Notes: generated by a model from the sequence alone, not told the origin. A stretch of DNA of 64,000 bases from Candidatus Zixiibacteriota bacterium (GCA_016933695.1 JAFGAL010000004.1:62001-126000), one strand, 5' to 3'. Positions 26,434 through 35,932 are shown, counted from the stretch's first letter. Translations and numbers: made by a program.

Positions 26434-28257
26434 ATGACGAGCAACGAAGAAAAAACGGTAAAAATAACTCCCGGCTATATCTACGAAGAACCCGGTGAGG
26501 CGCTTGATGAAGACACGCAGAAGATAAAGGTCTCCGACGCCGGCAATGTGCTGGCCGAAATGGAGGCGGCTCTGGATGAAATCGCGGACGGCAATCCGCG
26601 CATCGACCGAACCGATGAGGCCTCGGCCAAATCCCTTGAGGACTTGCGGGCGCTTCTGCAGGTTTCGCTGGCGGTCAACTCGTCGCTGGTGGTCGAGGAC
26701 AGCCTGCAGATCGTCATGAAGAAAGCCATCGAACTGCTCAATGCCGAACGCGGCTTTATCATGCTTCTCGACGAAACCGGAACACTGCAATTCAAAGTGG
26801 CGTACAATATCAGTACCGAGTTCATGCACGACAAGGATTTCAAGATTTCGCATTCTATCGCCAACGAAGTTGCCGCGACCGGCAAATCGGTGTACACCTC
26901 AGATGCGCAATCCGACAAGCGCTACGCCAATCAGGAATCCATCATGGAACTGCACCTGCGTTCGATCATGTGCGTTCCGCTGAAAATTAAAAGCAAAGTC
27001 ATCGGGGTCGTCTATCTCGACAACTCCTCCCAGGCCAAACTGTTTTTGAAATCCGACTTGTTCCTGTTCGAGCTGTTCGCGCAACAGGCGGCCTATGCCA
27101 TCCACAACGCCGGTCTGTACGATCATCTCCTCGACCTGAAGCAGTACAATGAAATGGTGGTCAACAATTCGCCGGTGGGGATCGTGGTAATCGACGCGCA
27201 GTATAACGTCCTGTCCATGAACGACGCCGCGCTGGCCATACTGGAAAAGAACAAAGAAGATGTCAGGTTGTACAACGCCCGCGAAGAGGGCACCCGCTTT
27301 TTCGAACTGGTCCCGGAAAACTCGTCGGCCAAATGGCGCCAGATGGTGGACAGCGCCCTGACCACCAACCAGCCGTTCGAAGACTCGCGCTTCTTCCACA
27401 ATACCGGGTATGAGGAAAAAGTCCTGACCATCAAAATTTCCCCGACCTCGAGACTGCCCTACGGCGGCGACGGATTGATTCTGGTCATCGAGGATATCAC
27501 CGAAAAGGTCATCATGGAAAAATATGTCATCCTCTCCGAAAAACTGGTGGCGCGGGGTGAGATGGCGGCCTCCATCGGCCATGAATTGAACAACTACCTG
27601 ACCATTATCGCGAACAACGCCGAACTACTGGCGCTGAATATCGAAAAGACTCAGATCGACAAAGCCAAATTCAATTGCGGGCAAATCGTCGAAAGTATTC
27701 AGAAAATGAAACGCTTCACGGACGGGCTGATGGACTTCTCGAAACTGGAAACCGAAGTTGTCACCTACGACATCAAACTGCTGATCGAGGATTTGTTGTT
27801 CTCGATCAAGGCGCAGTCGCGCTTTAAAAACATGTTGTTCACCGTTGATCTGGCCGCCGACATTCCCTCGGTCAAAATCGACGTCGGTCAGATCCAGCAG
27901 ATTCTGGTGAACCTGTTCAACAACGCCGCAGACGCCACCGAAGAACGCGCCCGCAAGGAACAGGAAAGCGGGAACGATGCGTTCAAACGAAGCATCGCCA
28001 TCGCAGCCTACCATCAACCGAAAACCAATCGGGTTCTGGTAACCGTAACCGATAACGGCGTGGGAATTACCCCGGAAGGGATGGAAAAACTCTTCCTTCC
28101 GTACTATACGACGAAGGAATCGGGGCACGGACTTGGTCTGGTCAACTGCAAGAAAATTGCAAAAAACCACAAGGGTGACCTTACCGTCACGTCGCAACCC
28201 AACGAAGGCACCACCTTCACCCTGACTATTCCCGTTGAGCCGGACCCGTCGATGTAA
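26434..28257 (+). CDS. Soluble sensor histidine kinase with GAF and PAS domains
   Basis: A 607-residue kinase without membrane segments. An acidic N-terminal stretch (1-65) is followed by a GAF domain (about 85-225), a PAS domain (about 238-355), a histidine phosphoacceptor helix with His383 in IGHELNNYL, and a HATPase domain (N box LVNLFNNAADA, G1 VTDNGVGI, GHGLGLVNCKKIAKNH). No receiver domain or response regulator gene is nearby. The next gene, a Ser/Thr kinase-TPR protein, starts 3 bases after its stop, so the pair is almost certainly co-translated. Confidence 0.93.
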   Translation: MTSNEEKTVKITPGYIYEEPGEALDEDTQKIKVSDAGNVLAEMEAALDEIADGNPRIDRTDEASAKSLEDLRALLQVSLAVNSSLVVEDSLQIVMKKAIELLNAERGFIMLLDETGTLQFKVAYNISTEFMHDKDFKISHSIANEVAATGKSVYTSDAQSDKRYANQESIMELHLRSIMCVPLKIKSKVIGVVYLDNSSQAKLFLKSDLFLFELFAQQAAYAIHNAGLYDHLLDLKQYNEMVVNNSPVGIVVIDAQYNVLSMNDAALAILEKNKEDVRLYNAREEGTRFFELVPENSSAKWRQMVDSALTTNQPFEDSRFFHNTGYEEKVLTIKISPTSRLPYGGDGLILVIEDITEKVIMEKYVILSEKLVARGEMAASIGHELNNYLTIIANNAELLALNIEKTQIDKAKFNCGQIVESIQKMKRFTDGLMDFSKLETEVVTYDIKLLIEDLLFSIKAQSRFKNMLFTVDLAADIPSVKIDVGQIQQILVNLFNNAADATEERARKEQESGNDAFKRSIAIAAYHQPKTNRVLVTVTDNGVGITPEGMEKLFLPYYTTKESGHGLGLVNCKKIAKNHKGDLTVTSQPNEGTTFTLTIPVEPDPSM

Positions 28258-28260
28258 TCG

Positions 28261-31200
28261 ATGTCTGAAACACCAGCACTTCCCCGGGGCTATACCGCCC
28301 GTCGCCGACTCGGCGTCGGCGGCACGGCCGCGGTATATCTGGTCGATTGCGACGGATGCCCAACGCCGCTCGCACTGAAACTCCCCCTCGAAAACGAATC
28401 CGACCGCGAGTCGTTCCGCCGCCTGATCGCACGCGAACGTCAAATGATCGGACGACGGCGCTTCCCCGGTTTGGTGCGCCTCCCGAAAATGCTTCACGCG
28501 ACCGATGCAAATGCCCTGGCGCTGGAATACTGCCCCGGCGATACACTCGATAAAATCGGACGAATCGATGACCGTGCGGTCCTCATGAATCTGCTTTCCG
28601 CCGTGGCGATCGATCTGTACTACCTGAAACTGGCGGGGATCGCGCACGGTGACCTCAAACCGCAAAATATCTTCCTGACCGCTCCGGTCGCGGAGTACGC
28701 CGACGCCGCCGCACGTCATGTCAAGATATCCGATTTTTCACTGGCGAAATTCGACTTTGAACCACCCTCGACCCGTCTCGGACTCGGCACGATGGGATAT
28801 ATCGCGCCGGAAACCATCGATGAGAATCGTCTCGATCACCGTTCGGATTTGTTCGCGCTCGGGATTATGGCGTACCAACTGGCGGTCGGGATACACCCGT
28901 TCATGGAAAACGAAACCGATCCCGTCCGTATCAATGCCCGCATCAAAGAGCATGATCCAACACCGCCGATTCAGCTTCGCCCCGATCTTCCCGCACCACT
29001 GAGCGAACTGATCATGTCATTGCTGGCCAAATCACCGGAGCACCGCCCGAAAGATGCCTTTGTCGTTTGTCAACGCCTGCATCAATGCGGCACGACTTAC
29101 CCGTATGAACGCATTATCCGCCCCAAATACATTATTGAACTGAATTCAACCTCACCGGCAGCGGAACTGTTTAAAAGCAATTGTTACAGTCTGGAAACCG
29201 ACGCGATCCAAACGCTACTCGACTTTGCAGGTGAGGATGGCAATCGCCAACGACTGGTGCAGGAAATCAATTTCCGTCGCGGTGCCCTGTACTGGCATAA
29301 CGGCAGGATCTCGCGGCGCACTGATAGTGCGCTTCACTGGCCGTCGCGCCTTATGCACTGGGAAGAAGAAGCCTTTCGACGTCTTACCATGCCGTACAAG
29401 CGCGCGGCGGTACGCACCGCGGTCTTGGGCGAAATCAAAACCGCCCTGCAGTTGGGCATCGTCACGCGTGAGGCTCGCGAATATCTGACCAGACCCCTGT
29501 TGACTGGAATCCGGCGAAGACTCTCCCCCGCCACGGTGCGACGTCAGGCGCATCGCCTGGCGGACCTGGCCATCCAGGCCAATCAAATCCTTCTGGCGGC
29601 ACGTTTGTACATCAAGGCAGGTGACCTGGAAAACGGCTTCACCGTCGCCCTCGATGCGGTCGCCGAACTGACCAACAAAAACGAGTATGCCGTCGCCGAG
29701 GAGTTATTGGCGCAACTGGAAAGCCTGTGCCGACAATGCGACGATCCCGACCTTTTGCGCCTGATTTTCCGACATCAGGCCGGGCTGGCCAAACACGCCG
29801 GCGAGGCGGCGCGTGCCGAAAAGATCTATCTCAAAATAATCGAATTATATGCCGATCGTGACCGTGACCGTCTGCTGGCTGAGGTCTATAAGGAACTGGG
29901 TGACATCTATCATATCAAACAGGACTACGCCGCCGGCATTGAAGCCCTGCAGCAGGCTGAGGCAATCTTCATGCAAATCGGCGACCGGCTGGAACTGTCG
30001 CACACGCTTAACAACCTGGGCAACCTGTACTGGGTGAACAGTGAGTATCACCGGGCCTTCAACTGTTATCGCCAGGCACTTCACATTCAAAGACAACTCA
30101 ATGCCTGTGACGATGTCGCATCGTCCCTTGGCAATATTGCTTCAACCTACTTGTTTCAGGAACGGTTCGAACGCAGTATCAAGTTGTACAACCTGTCACT
30201 GCAACTCAACCGGGAAATCGGCAATGGTGCCCAAACCGCTCGCATTCTGAACAATCTCGGCTATGTGCATAATGAACTCGGACAATTCGACAAATCAGTA
30301 TTGTTCCTTTCCGAGTCGCGCGAACTCAATCATCGCATCGGCAATAAAAAGGAACTGCTGTTCAATCTGGAGAACCTGACCCGGGTCATGCTTTCGGCGG
30401 GCAAACTGCGCGACTCGATCTCGCATCTCAAGGAAGGCATGCATTTGTCGCGCGAGGTCAACGATCGTCCCCACGAGGGCATCTTCCTTCGCGGCATGGG
30501 CAAGGTGTTCATGTGGATGGGGTTCTACGGCCAGGCCTATGACAGCCTGCAAAAAGCCGAAACAATTAACCGGGAACTGCACGACGATTGGGACTTGATG
30601 GAAACCATGTTGTATCTTGCCGAATTGCAGTATCGGCTGAACCATCGTGAAGGGGTTAGAGATATCTGTAAACAGGTCGCCGACCTGGCGGTAAAACTCA
30701 ACAACCGTCGCACCCAGCTTCATGCCGCCATTATCCTGGCGCGAAGTGAATCCGATATCGCGAAAATCGAAACCGCGCAGAAAATCGCCGAGGATGTCAA
30801 GGTCAGACGGGATTTGGATCTGGTGACACTGGCCCGGCTCGAAATCCTGCTGAAAAACCGTCAGTATCAAAAAGCCGCGCAATATCTCGAACCGCTGTCG
30901 CGGGTGTTTCGCGAGGGACGTTCCGATATCGCCAACGCCCGCTTTTTCAACCTGCAGGGTGACTACCTGTACGCCTCGGGGGATCTTGACCGGGCGCGGC
31001 AATCATACGAGTCTGCCCACCGCCACGCCAAGATATCGTCGCTGTTACCCGATATCGTCGCGGCACTGAGAAATCTGGGGATGATGTATTCCGACCAGGG
31101 GGACTATGAAGCCGCCTATGCCTGTTTTCGCAACGCCATTGTCAGTGTCAAGAAAATCGCCGAAGACATTTCGGACGCCGCACTGAAAACCCGCTATCTG

Positions 31201-31272
31201 CAGGATACCTCCATCGCCGTGGTTGCCGCAGAAATCAAACGGCTGAACCATATCCTTGCCGGAAATAAATGA
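28261..31272 (+). CDS. Ser/Thr protein kinase with long TPR tail
   Basis: A 1003-residue cytoplasmic protein. Residues 8-270 form a Hanks-type kinase: glycine loop LGVGGTAAVYLV, Lys40, catalytic HGDLKPQN (Asp131, Asn136), magnesium motif DFS at 158-160 in place of DFG, and APE at 182-184. From about 430 to 980 the protein is a run of TPR units (for example LYWVNSEYHRAFNCYRQAL, LGYVHNELGQFDKSVLFLSE, MMYSDQGDYEAAYACFRNAI), as in MalT/AfsR-like signalling scaffolds. The HGD and DFS changes are conservative enough to leave it active, but this is unproved. It directly follows the histidine kinase gene. Confidence 0.92.
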   Translation: MSETPALPRGYTARRRLGVGGTAAVYLVDCDGCPTPLALKLPLENESDRESFRRLIARERQMIGRRRFPGLVRLPKMLHATDANALALEYCPGDTLDKIGRIDDRAVLMNLLSAVAIDLYYLKLAGIAHGDLKPQNIFLTAPVAEYADAAARHVKISDFSLAKFDFEPPSTRLGLGTMGYIAPETIDENRLDHRSDLFALGIMAYQLAVGIHPFMENETDPVRINARIKEHDPTPPIQLRPDLPAPLSELIMSLLAKSPEHRPKDAFVVCQRLHQCGTTYPYERIIRPKYIIELNSTSPAAELFKSNCYSLETDAIQTLLDFAGEDGNRQRLVQEINFRRGALYWHNGRISRRTDSALHWPSRLMHWEEEAFRRLTMPYKRAAVRTAVLGEIKTALQLGIVTREAREYLTRPLLTGIRRRLSPATVRRQAHRLADLAIQANQILLAARLYIKAGDLENGFTVALDAVAELTNKNEYAVAEELLAQLESLCRQCDDPDLLRLIFRHQAGLAKHAGEAARAEKIYLKIIELYADRDRDRLLAEVYKELGDIYHIKQDYAAGIEALQQAEAIFMQIGDRLELSHTLNNLGNLYWVNSEYHRAFNCYRQALHIQRQLNACDDVASSLGNIASTYLFQERFERSIKLYNLSLQLNREIGNGAQTARILNNLGYVHNELGQFDKSVLFLSESRELNHRIGNKKELLFNLENLTRVMLSAGKLRDSISHLKEGMHLSREVNDRPHEGIFLRGMGKVFMWMGFYGQAYDSLQKAETINRELHDDWDLMETMLYLAELQYRLNHREGVRDICKQVADLAVKLNNRRTQLHAAIILARSESDIAKIETAQKIAEDVKVRRDLDLVTLARLEILLKNRQYQKAAQYLEPLSRVFREGRSDIANARFFNLQGDYLYASGDLDRARQSYESAHRHAKISSLLPDIVAALRNLGMMYSDQGDYEAAYACFRNAIVSVKKIAEDISDAALKTRYLQDTSIAVVAAEIKRLNHILAGNK

Positions 31273-31294
31273 GGCAGGCCGTCTGACCTGCCTC
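31271..31294 (+). terminator. Hairpin at the end of the signalling block
   Basis: GAGGCAGG (31271-31278) pairs with CCTGCCTC (31287-31294), overlapping the kinase stop codon. No T tract follows. Confidence 0.45.
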
Positions 31295-31383
31295 GTCCAT
31301 CAACTTGCAAAGGAGCCTATGCCCTAACCGGATTCATTCAGTTGGTAATAGGCTGAAGTTAACCGGATAATCGCAAACGATTA

Positions 31384-31473
31384 TCAGCCCGGCCACTTCC
31401 CAAATTGCCCGCCCTGGCTAATCCCGGAAGGGGCAATCTTCTCCTCCAGTTTCTCGATGATGAGTTCGTACAT
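31384..31473 (-). CDS. Candidate 29-residue peptide gene
   Basis: A short frame encodes a 29-residue peptide that begins MYELIIEKLEEKIAPSG and ends GGQFGKWPG. An ideal ribosome site (AAGGAGG) lies 6 bases before the ATG, and a strong promoter lies at 31597-31626 on the same strand. A perfect 8-base hairpin (31366-31373 with 31378-31385) overlaps the stop codon. The N-terminal half looks like a charged amphipathic helix, the C-terminal half is Gly-rich, with no Cys. A leader-core layout as in ribosomal peptide natural products, a secreted signal or a small regulatory peptide are all possible; no modifying enzyme is adjacent. A longer 61-codon frame from a GTG at 31569 lacks a ribosome site. 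Confidence 0.55.
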   Translation of the reverse strand: MYELIIEKLEEKIAPSGISQGGQFGKWPG

Positions 31474-31596
31474 GCGAACCTCCTTCGAAGTTGTGGTTGA
31501 CGCGCCCGGATTGATCCGGACGATTCTTGTGTATCCGTGCTCTACGATACTGCTTTCGTTTTTTATCACTTAGCGGGTATGCTATCTCCTGCGGGT

Positions 31597-31626
31597 AATA
31601 TAATACCCCACACCCGGATACGTCAA
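31597..31626 (-). promoter_or_regulatory. Promoter ahead of the small peptide gene
   Basis: Minus strand TTGACG (31626-31621), 18-base spacer, TATATT (31602-31597), five of six in each hexamer. A TATTAT at a 15-base spacing overlaps it. The implied leader is about 115 bases. Confidence 0.65.
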
Positions 31627-31813
31627 GGAAAAACGACTTTTTTATACCACAATAATGGAATGATAAAGTGACAATATATGTCACATTAGTACGGCGGAGA
31701 CAGCGTATTTACTGGCTTTGATGGCGCATAGTGGGAGAACCGACGGGGCCTTTTCGCCTAAAAACGAAAATGGCGCTCTCCTGGACTTCTACCGATACTT
31801 CTACCGAAAAAAG

Positions 31814-33559
31814 TTAATCTTTAAATGATTCGATCAGTTTGCGATTGTAGAACTTCATCATGGTCTCTCGTCGCAAAACCCCGTGCAGGATTGACGGATC
31901 GGTTCGATTCACCACCGGAAGCATGCGATAGCCCTTCAGGGCGAAACGCTTGTGCGCCACTTCGAGATCATCATCGGGTGAAACCGTCACCAGATTGGTC
32001 GCCACGATATCCTGCGCGATAACCAGATTATCCAGCGCATGACCGCCTGCGGCGCCGAGCAAATCCAACAGCGACAGCATCCCGATAAACTTCCCGGCGC
32101 GGTTGATCACCGCGAAATCGGTCCCCCGCGATGTGGCGATTTTACTCATGATCGATGTCAGCGGTGTATCCGCAGGGAGCACCTCATAATCGGTTTCCAT
32201 GATATCCGCGACTTTCATCGAGCGGAGAATCATCGCGTCCTTACCGGCCTTCAGGAAAATACCGCGTTTGATCAGCTTGATGGTATAAATCGACGGTTCA
32301 TAGATATGCCGCGCCACCAGCGTTGAAAACACCACCGCCACCATCAGCGGTAGAATAATACGGTAATCACTGGTCATTTCAAAAATAATCAGAATCGCCG
32401 TCATGGGAGCGTGTGTGGTTCCGCCGACCAGCGCGGCCATGCCGACCAGGGCATATGCTCCGGCGCCGGCGGTCACTCCCGGGAAAAGTGTATGGGCGAT
32501 AAATCCGAACGTTCCCCCGGCGACCGCACCGATAAACAGCGACGGCGCGAAGATTCCCCCGGAACTTCCCGAACCGAGGGTCAGACTCGTCGCGGCGATT
32601 TTTAAAAAGACCAGCACCAGTGTCAATAACACCGCCATCTGGCCGTATATCGTCAGCTTGATCGTCTCATATCCGTCAGCGAATACTTGCGGGTAATAGA
32701 TGCCGATTACCCCCAGGAATAATCCCCCGAGAGCAGGTTTCAACATCGGATTGATTTTTATTTTATCGAACAGGTTTTCCGTATGATGCAAAGTCAGCGT
32801 GAACAGCACCGCAATAACCCCGCACACCCCGCCAAGCAGGGCGTACATCGGCATTTCCCAGGCCGAGACCAGGCTGTAGCTGGGAACATCGAACGCCGGG
32901 TGATTACCCCAGAACGCCCGCGAAATAATCGAGGCCACCACCGATGAAATCAGCACCGGCGAAAATGTCCGCACCGCGAAATCGCCGAGAATAACCTCAA
33001 GCGAAAAGATCACCCCCGCGATCGGCGCATTAAACACCGCGGAAATCCCGGCCGCCGCGCCGCAACCGACCAGAATGCGCACCCGTCCCGCCGACATTTT
33101 AAACAACTGCCCGATCGCCGAGCCGATGGCCGAGCCGATCTGCACGATCGGCCCCTCGCGTCCGGCGGAGCCGCCCGATCCGATACAGATCGCCGACGCC
33201 ACCGCTTTGGCCAGCGCCACCCGGGCGCGGATAATCCCCCCGCGACGCGCCACGGCGTCCATCACCTCCGGCACCCCGTGCCCTTTGGCTTCCACCGCGA
33301 ATTTGTAGACGATCGGCCCCACAATGATCCCGCCAACCAGCGGCACCAGCGGGATCCAGTACTTGACCAACCCGGCTTGAGACATGAACACCTGTTCGGA
33401 ATACCCGAAAAAGATATGCTTGCACCAGTCAATCAATCCGGAGAAAAAGACCGATCCCAGCCCCGTCCCGAGTCCGACAATGACCGACAGTGTGATAAGA
33501 ATCTGTGTCTCGGACAGATGAATCAGTTGATGCAGTCGCGTCTTCAGGTTGCTTTTCAT
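31814..33559 (-). CDS. ClC family chloride channel or exchanger with CBS pair
   Basis: A 581-residue membrane protein. The ClC selectivity motifs are visible: GSGGSAGREGPIVQ, with the gating glutamate of the GREGP type, and GSGSSGGIFAPSLF. About ten or more hydrophobic helices span residues 20-430. The C-terminal 140 residues hold two CBS domains (VADIMETDYEVLPADTPLTS and AQDIVATNLVTVSPDDDLEV), which may sense nucleotides. Whether it is a channel or a proton-coupled exchanger is not clear. A longer frame runs to 33622, but residues 1-21 of that frame look non-family and no start has a clear ribosome site. Confidence 0.9.
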   Translation of the reverse strand: MKSNLKTRLHQLIHLSETQILITLSVIVGLGTGLGSVFFSGLIDWCKHIFFGYSEQVFMSQAGLVKYWIPLVPLVGGIIVGPIVYKFAVEAKGHGVPEVMDAVARRGGIIRARVALAKAVASAICIGSGGSAGREGPIVQIGSAIGSAIGQLFKMSAGRVRILVGCGAAAGISAVFNAPIAGVIFSLEVILGDFAVRTFSPVLISSVVASIISRAFWGNHPAFDVPSYSLVSAWEMPMYALLGGVCGVIAVLFTLTLHHTENLFDKIKINPMLKPALGGLFLGVIGIYYPQVFADGYETIKLTIYGQMAVLLTLVLVFLKIAATSLTLGSGSSGGIFAPSLFIGAVAGGTFGFIAHTLFPGVTAGAGAYALVGMAALVGGTTHAPMTAILIIFEMTSDYRIILPLMVAVVFSTLVARHIYEPSIYTIKLIKRGIFLKAGKDAMILRSMKVADIMETDYEVLPADTPLTSIMSKIATSRGTDFAVINRAGKFIGMLSLLDLLGAAGGHALDNLVIAQDIVATNLVTVSPDDDLEVAHKRFALKGYRMLPVVNRTDPSILHGVLRRETMMKFYNRKLIESFKD

Positions 33560-33654
33560 AACAAGGGAATGTAAAATAAATTCGTCACTTATCAAGTTAA
33601 TTTTCGCACGGGACTCCGGCATTCGATCATATCGCGCTTTGTCCGGCTTTTCCC

Positions 33655-33682
33655 TTGACTTATCGGCCTATTGGGCTAAATT
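33655..33682 (+). promoter_or_regulatory. Promoter of the FAD oxidoreductase gene
   Basis: TTGACT (33655-33660), 16-base spacer, TAAATT (33677-33682), about 50 bases before the ATG. Confidence 0.5.
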
Positions 33683-33735
33683 GACACGGTAAACGCGATG
33701 TGATTTGATAAGCTTGTAGAATAAGGGATATAGAT

Positions 33736-34884
33736 ATGACATCCAGTGCTGATGTGGTAGTCGTCGGCGGCGGTATCATCGGTTTGTCGACGGCATACTA
33801 CCTTGCAAAACTCGGCTACGGCAAGGTCGTCCTGGTTGAAAAGGAGATGTTCCTCGGAACCGGCTCCACCGGCAAGTGCGCCGGAGGCGTCCGCGCTCAG
33901 TTTTCGACCAGAATCAATATTGAAATGTCAATGAAATCCGAGGAAATGCTGGTGCAATTCGAAGAGGAAACCGGCTGGCCGGCGGTGTACGATCAGGTCG
34001 GATACATGTTCCTGTTGTCCGATGAACAGGAACTGGCCGCGTTTTCCCGCGCCATGGAACTGCAAAAATCACTGGGGTTGGAAGTCGATTTGATCGATCC
34101 GGAAGACGTCGCCAAAATCGCCCCGCCGGTTCGCACCGACGATATTATCAAGGCGACGTTCTGCGGCGATGACGGACTGGCTGATCCCAACGACCTGATT
34201 CAGGGGTACGCCTCGGCGGCCCGCAAGCATAACGTTGATATCATCACCGAGTGCGAAGTCACCGGTTTGAAAACCACCGGCGGCGAAATCAAAGCCGTCC
34301 TGACCAAAAGCGGCGAAATCAGCACTCCCCTGGTGGTCAACGCCGCCGGGGCCTATGCCAAACTGATCAGTAAAATGGGCGGCATGGATCTGCAGGTGGA
34401 ACCGGTTCGACGGCAAATCGTCACCACCGGTCCGCTCGATTACATCCCCTCGTCATTCCCGATGGTGGTCGATGTCAAAGCGGGATTATACTTCCACAAG
34501 GAATCCGCAGGCCTGCTTTTGGGCTGGGCCGACAAAGACGTTCAACCCGGTTTCGATGAATCGGTCGATCCCGAGTACACCGATGCCATCATTATGAAAG
34601 CGCTGGACCGTGTACCGCAGTTGGAAACGGCGGAAATCGCCAAGAGCTGGGCGGGATTGTATGAAACCACTCCGGACCATCATGCCATTATCGGCTACGC
34701 CCCGGAGATCAAGGGCTTCTTCAATAATACCGGCTATTCCGGCCACGGCATGATGCATGCCCCGGCGGCCGGACTGGTGGCGGCGGAAATCATCTGCGGC
34801 AAACAGCCATCGATCGACGTGTCTCCCCTTGCGCCGGATCGCTTTGCCAAAGGCGCCATGGTCGAAGAAACCAATGTTATTTAG
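33736..34884 (+). CDS. FAD-dependent oxidoreductase, DAO / sarcosine oxidase beta-like
   Basis: A 382-residue flavoprotein of the D-amino-acid-oxidase superfamily. The dinucleotide-binding motif VVVGGGIIGLSTAYYLAKLG is at about 8-27, the FAD-contact GSTGKCAGGVRAQFS follows, and the C-terminal part has TPDHHAIIGYAPEIKGFF and NNTGYSGHGMMHAPA, typical of sarcosine oxidase beta, dimethylglycine dehydrogenase and proline or glycine oxidase groups. The substrate is probably a secondary or N-methyl amino acid. The gene stands alone between its own promoter and a strong terminator. The histidine-lined GYSGHG region suggests covalent or tight flavin binding but this is inference. Confidence 0.9.
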   Translation: MTSSADVVVVGGGIIGLSTAYYLAKLGYGKVVLVEKEMFLGTGSTGKCAGGVRAQFSTRINIEMSMKSEEMLVQFEEETGWPAVYDQVGYMFLLSDEQELAAFSRAMELQKSLGLEVDLIDPEDVAKIAPPVRTDDIIKATFCGDDGLADPNDLIQGYASAARKHNVDIITECEVTGLKTTGGEIKAVLTKSGEISTPLVVNAAGAYAKLISKMGGMDLQVEPVRRQIVTTGPLDYIPSSFPMVVDVKAGLYFHKESAGLLLGWADKDVQPGFDESVDPEYTDAIIMKALDRVPQLETAEIAKSWAGLYETTPDHHAIIGYAPEIKGFFNNTGYSGHGMMHAPAAGLVAAEIICGKQPSIDVSPLAPDRFAKGAMVEETNVI

Positions 34885-34903
34885 AATTCGTTTTATAGAC
34901 ATC

Positions 34904-34932
34904 AGGCCGGATGTGATCCGGCCTTTTTTTTG
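34904..34932 (+). terminator. Intrinsic terminator of the oxidoreductase gene
   Basis: A 9-base stem (34904-34912 with 34916-34924) is followed by a run of seven to eight T. Confidence 0.93.
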
Positions 34933-34942
34933 CACAAAAATC

Positions 34943-35642
34943 GAGGCCAAAAGCGAATGGTGAGCGCGTAGCGTGTTTTAGCCATCTGCTGATATGGTCG
35001 CAACCGGATCGGCCGCGACGCGGAGCAGAGACAGGTATTCGCTTTTTGGCCTCATCCTGAGGCCACTGAAGGGGGTGGATGAGACCACGCCTATCTCAAA
35101 GGTCCACCTGGTTCCCGTCAGCAGCGCTCAGGCTCTATCGCACCTCGATACCATCGGGGATTGTGTTCATAAACGGCTTGACCCTCCTGAAGTCATATGG
35201 CGTCCACGATGTCCTGAGAGAATCAAGCCAATACACATATCATCAAGGCGAGAGGAGGCGGGGCCGGTGTCAGACGGGTTGCATACGGATGGCCCCGCAC
35301 CTCGCGTTATCGTATTTTCTGGTAAACGGAGTAAAATCCCGGAATTGTCTGCAGGTGAACTCGTCAGGGTTCCCTCGGCCCTGCCGTTCATCGAAGCGAT
35401 TACCTCTGTATAGTGCCCGCTACATCGCATTGTCGATGTGGTTCCCAACCTGTATTTGCCGGCATACAACACCGGTCGTTACCTGTGAGGTAGTGAGGAA
35501 TAGCAACTCGCCGGCGGGATTGCGGCGTAGGTTCCGCCGGGGCATTGGGAGCGTCGGGCCTGAACAACCGCGACAAACAAGAATGAGGTGGCTTGTTTTC
35601 AAGCCGCCAGGCGCCTTACACCCGTACCATTGTATAGGCTGA
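34943..35642. other. Gene-free block of about 700 bases with many hairpins
   Basis: No supported gene is seen between the oxidoreductase terminator and the promoter at 35838. The block opens with GAGGCCAAAAGCGAAT (34943-34958), which pairs with 35037-35053 over 16 bases with one bulge; the same right arm can instead pair with 35058-35064 (GGCCTCA/TGAGGCC), giving two exclusive folds. Further stems are 35422-35427/35434-35439, 35511-35517/35534-35540 and 35588-35595/35600-35607 with a TTTT loop. Open frames of 100-187 codons exist on both strands but have poor composition, no ribosome sites and overlap each other. A large structured RNA or a decayed element are the leading ideas. Confidence 0.45.
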
Positions 35643-35837
35643 CGAGATTTCACCGCAAATGTTTCAAAAAAGTTCACCAAACGGTGATTTTCTTGAAAAA
35701 GGCCGAAATACGATGACAAAAATCGTCAAATACGAAAAGAACCCGCCTGATCTTTCACCTGAGCCGGCAAAGACCGCTGCCGTTCTTAATATCATGTTCC
35801 CACGCGCCGATAGATATGTCATAAGGAGTCGTAATTA

Positions 35838-35865
35838 TTGACAAAAATGGTTTTCTGGCTATATT
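35838..35865 (+). promoter_or_regulatory. Promoter of the dockerin-protein gene
   Basis: TTGACA (35838-35843), 16-base spacer, TATATT (35860-35865). The -35 is perfect. The leader to the ATG at 35933 is about 60 bases and ends with a GGAGGAG ribosome site. Confidence 0.7.
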
Positions 35866-35932
35866 TCCGGTGAGTCTAAGCACAATCTTGTTACATGCCG
35901 ACCGAGTTGCTACTCCGCCGGAGGAGAATTGA

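Noticed and set aside
31384-31569. A 61-codon version of the small peptide gene starting with GTG
   Set aside because: The extended N-terminus has no ribosome site, while an ideal AAGGAGG stands before the internal ATG at 31473.
35079-35642. A 187-codon plus frame in the gene-free block, with 99- and 101-codon minus frames opposite
   Set aside because: No ribosome site, odd composition (many Arg, Cys, Ser), and competing frames on the opposite strand; hairpins explain the region better. Kept only as a possibility.
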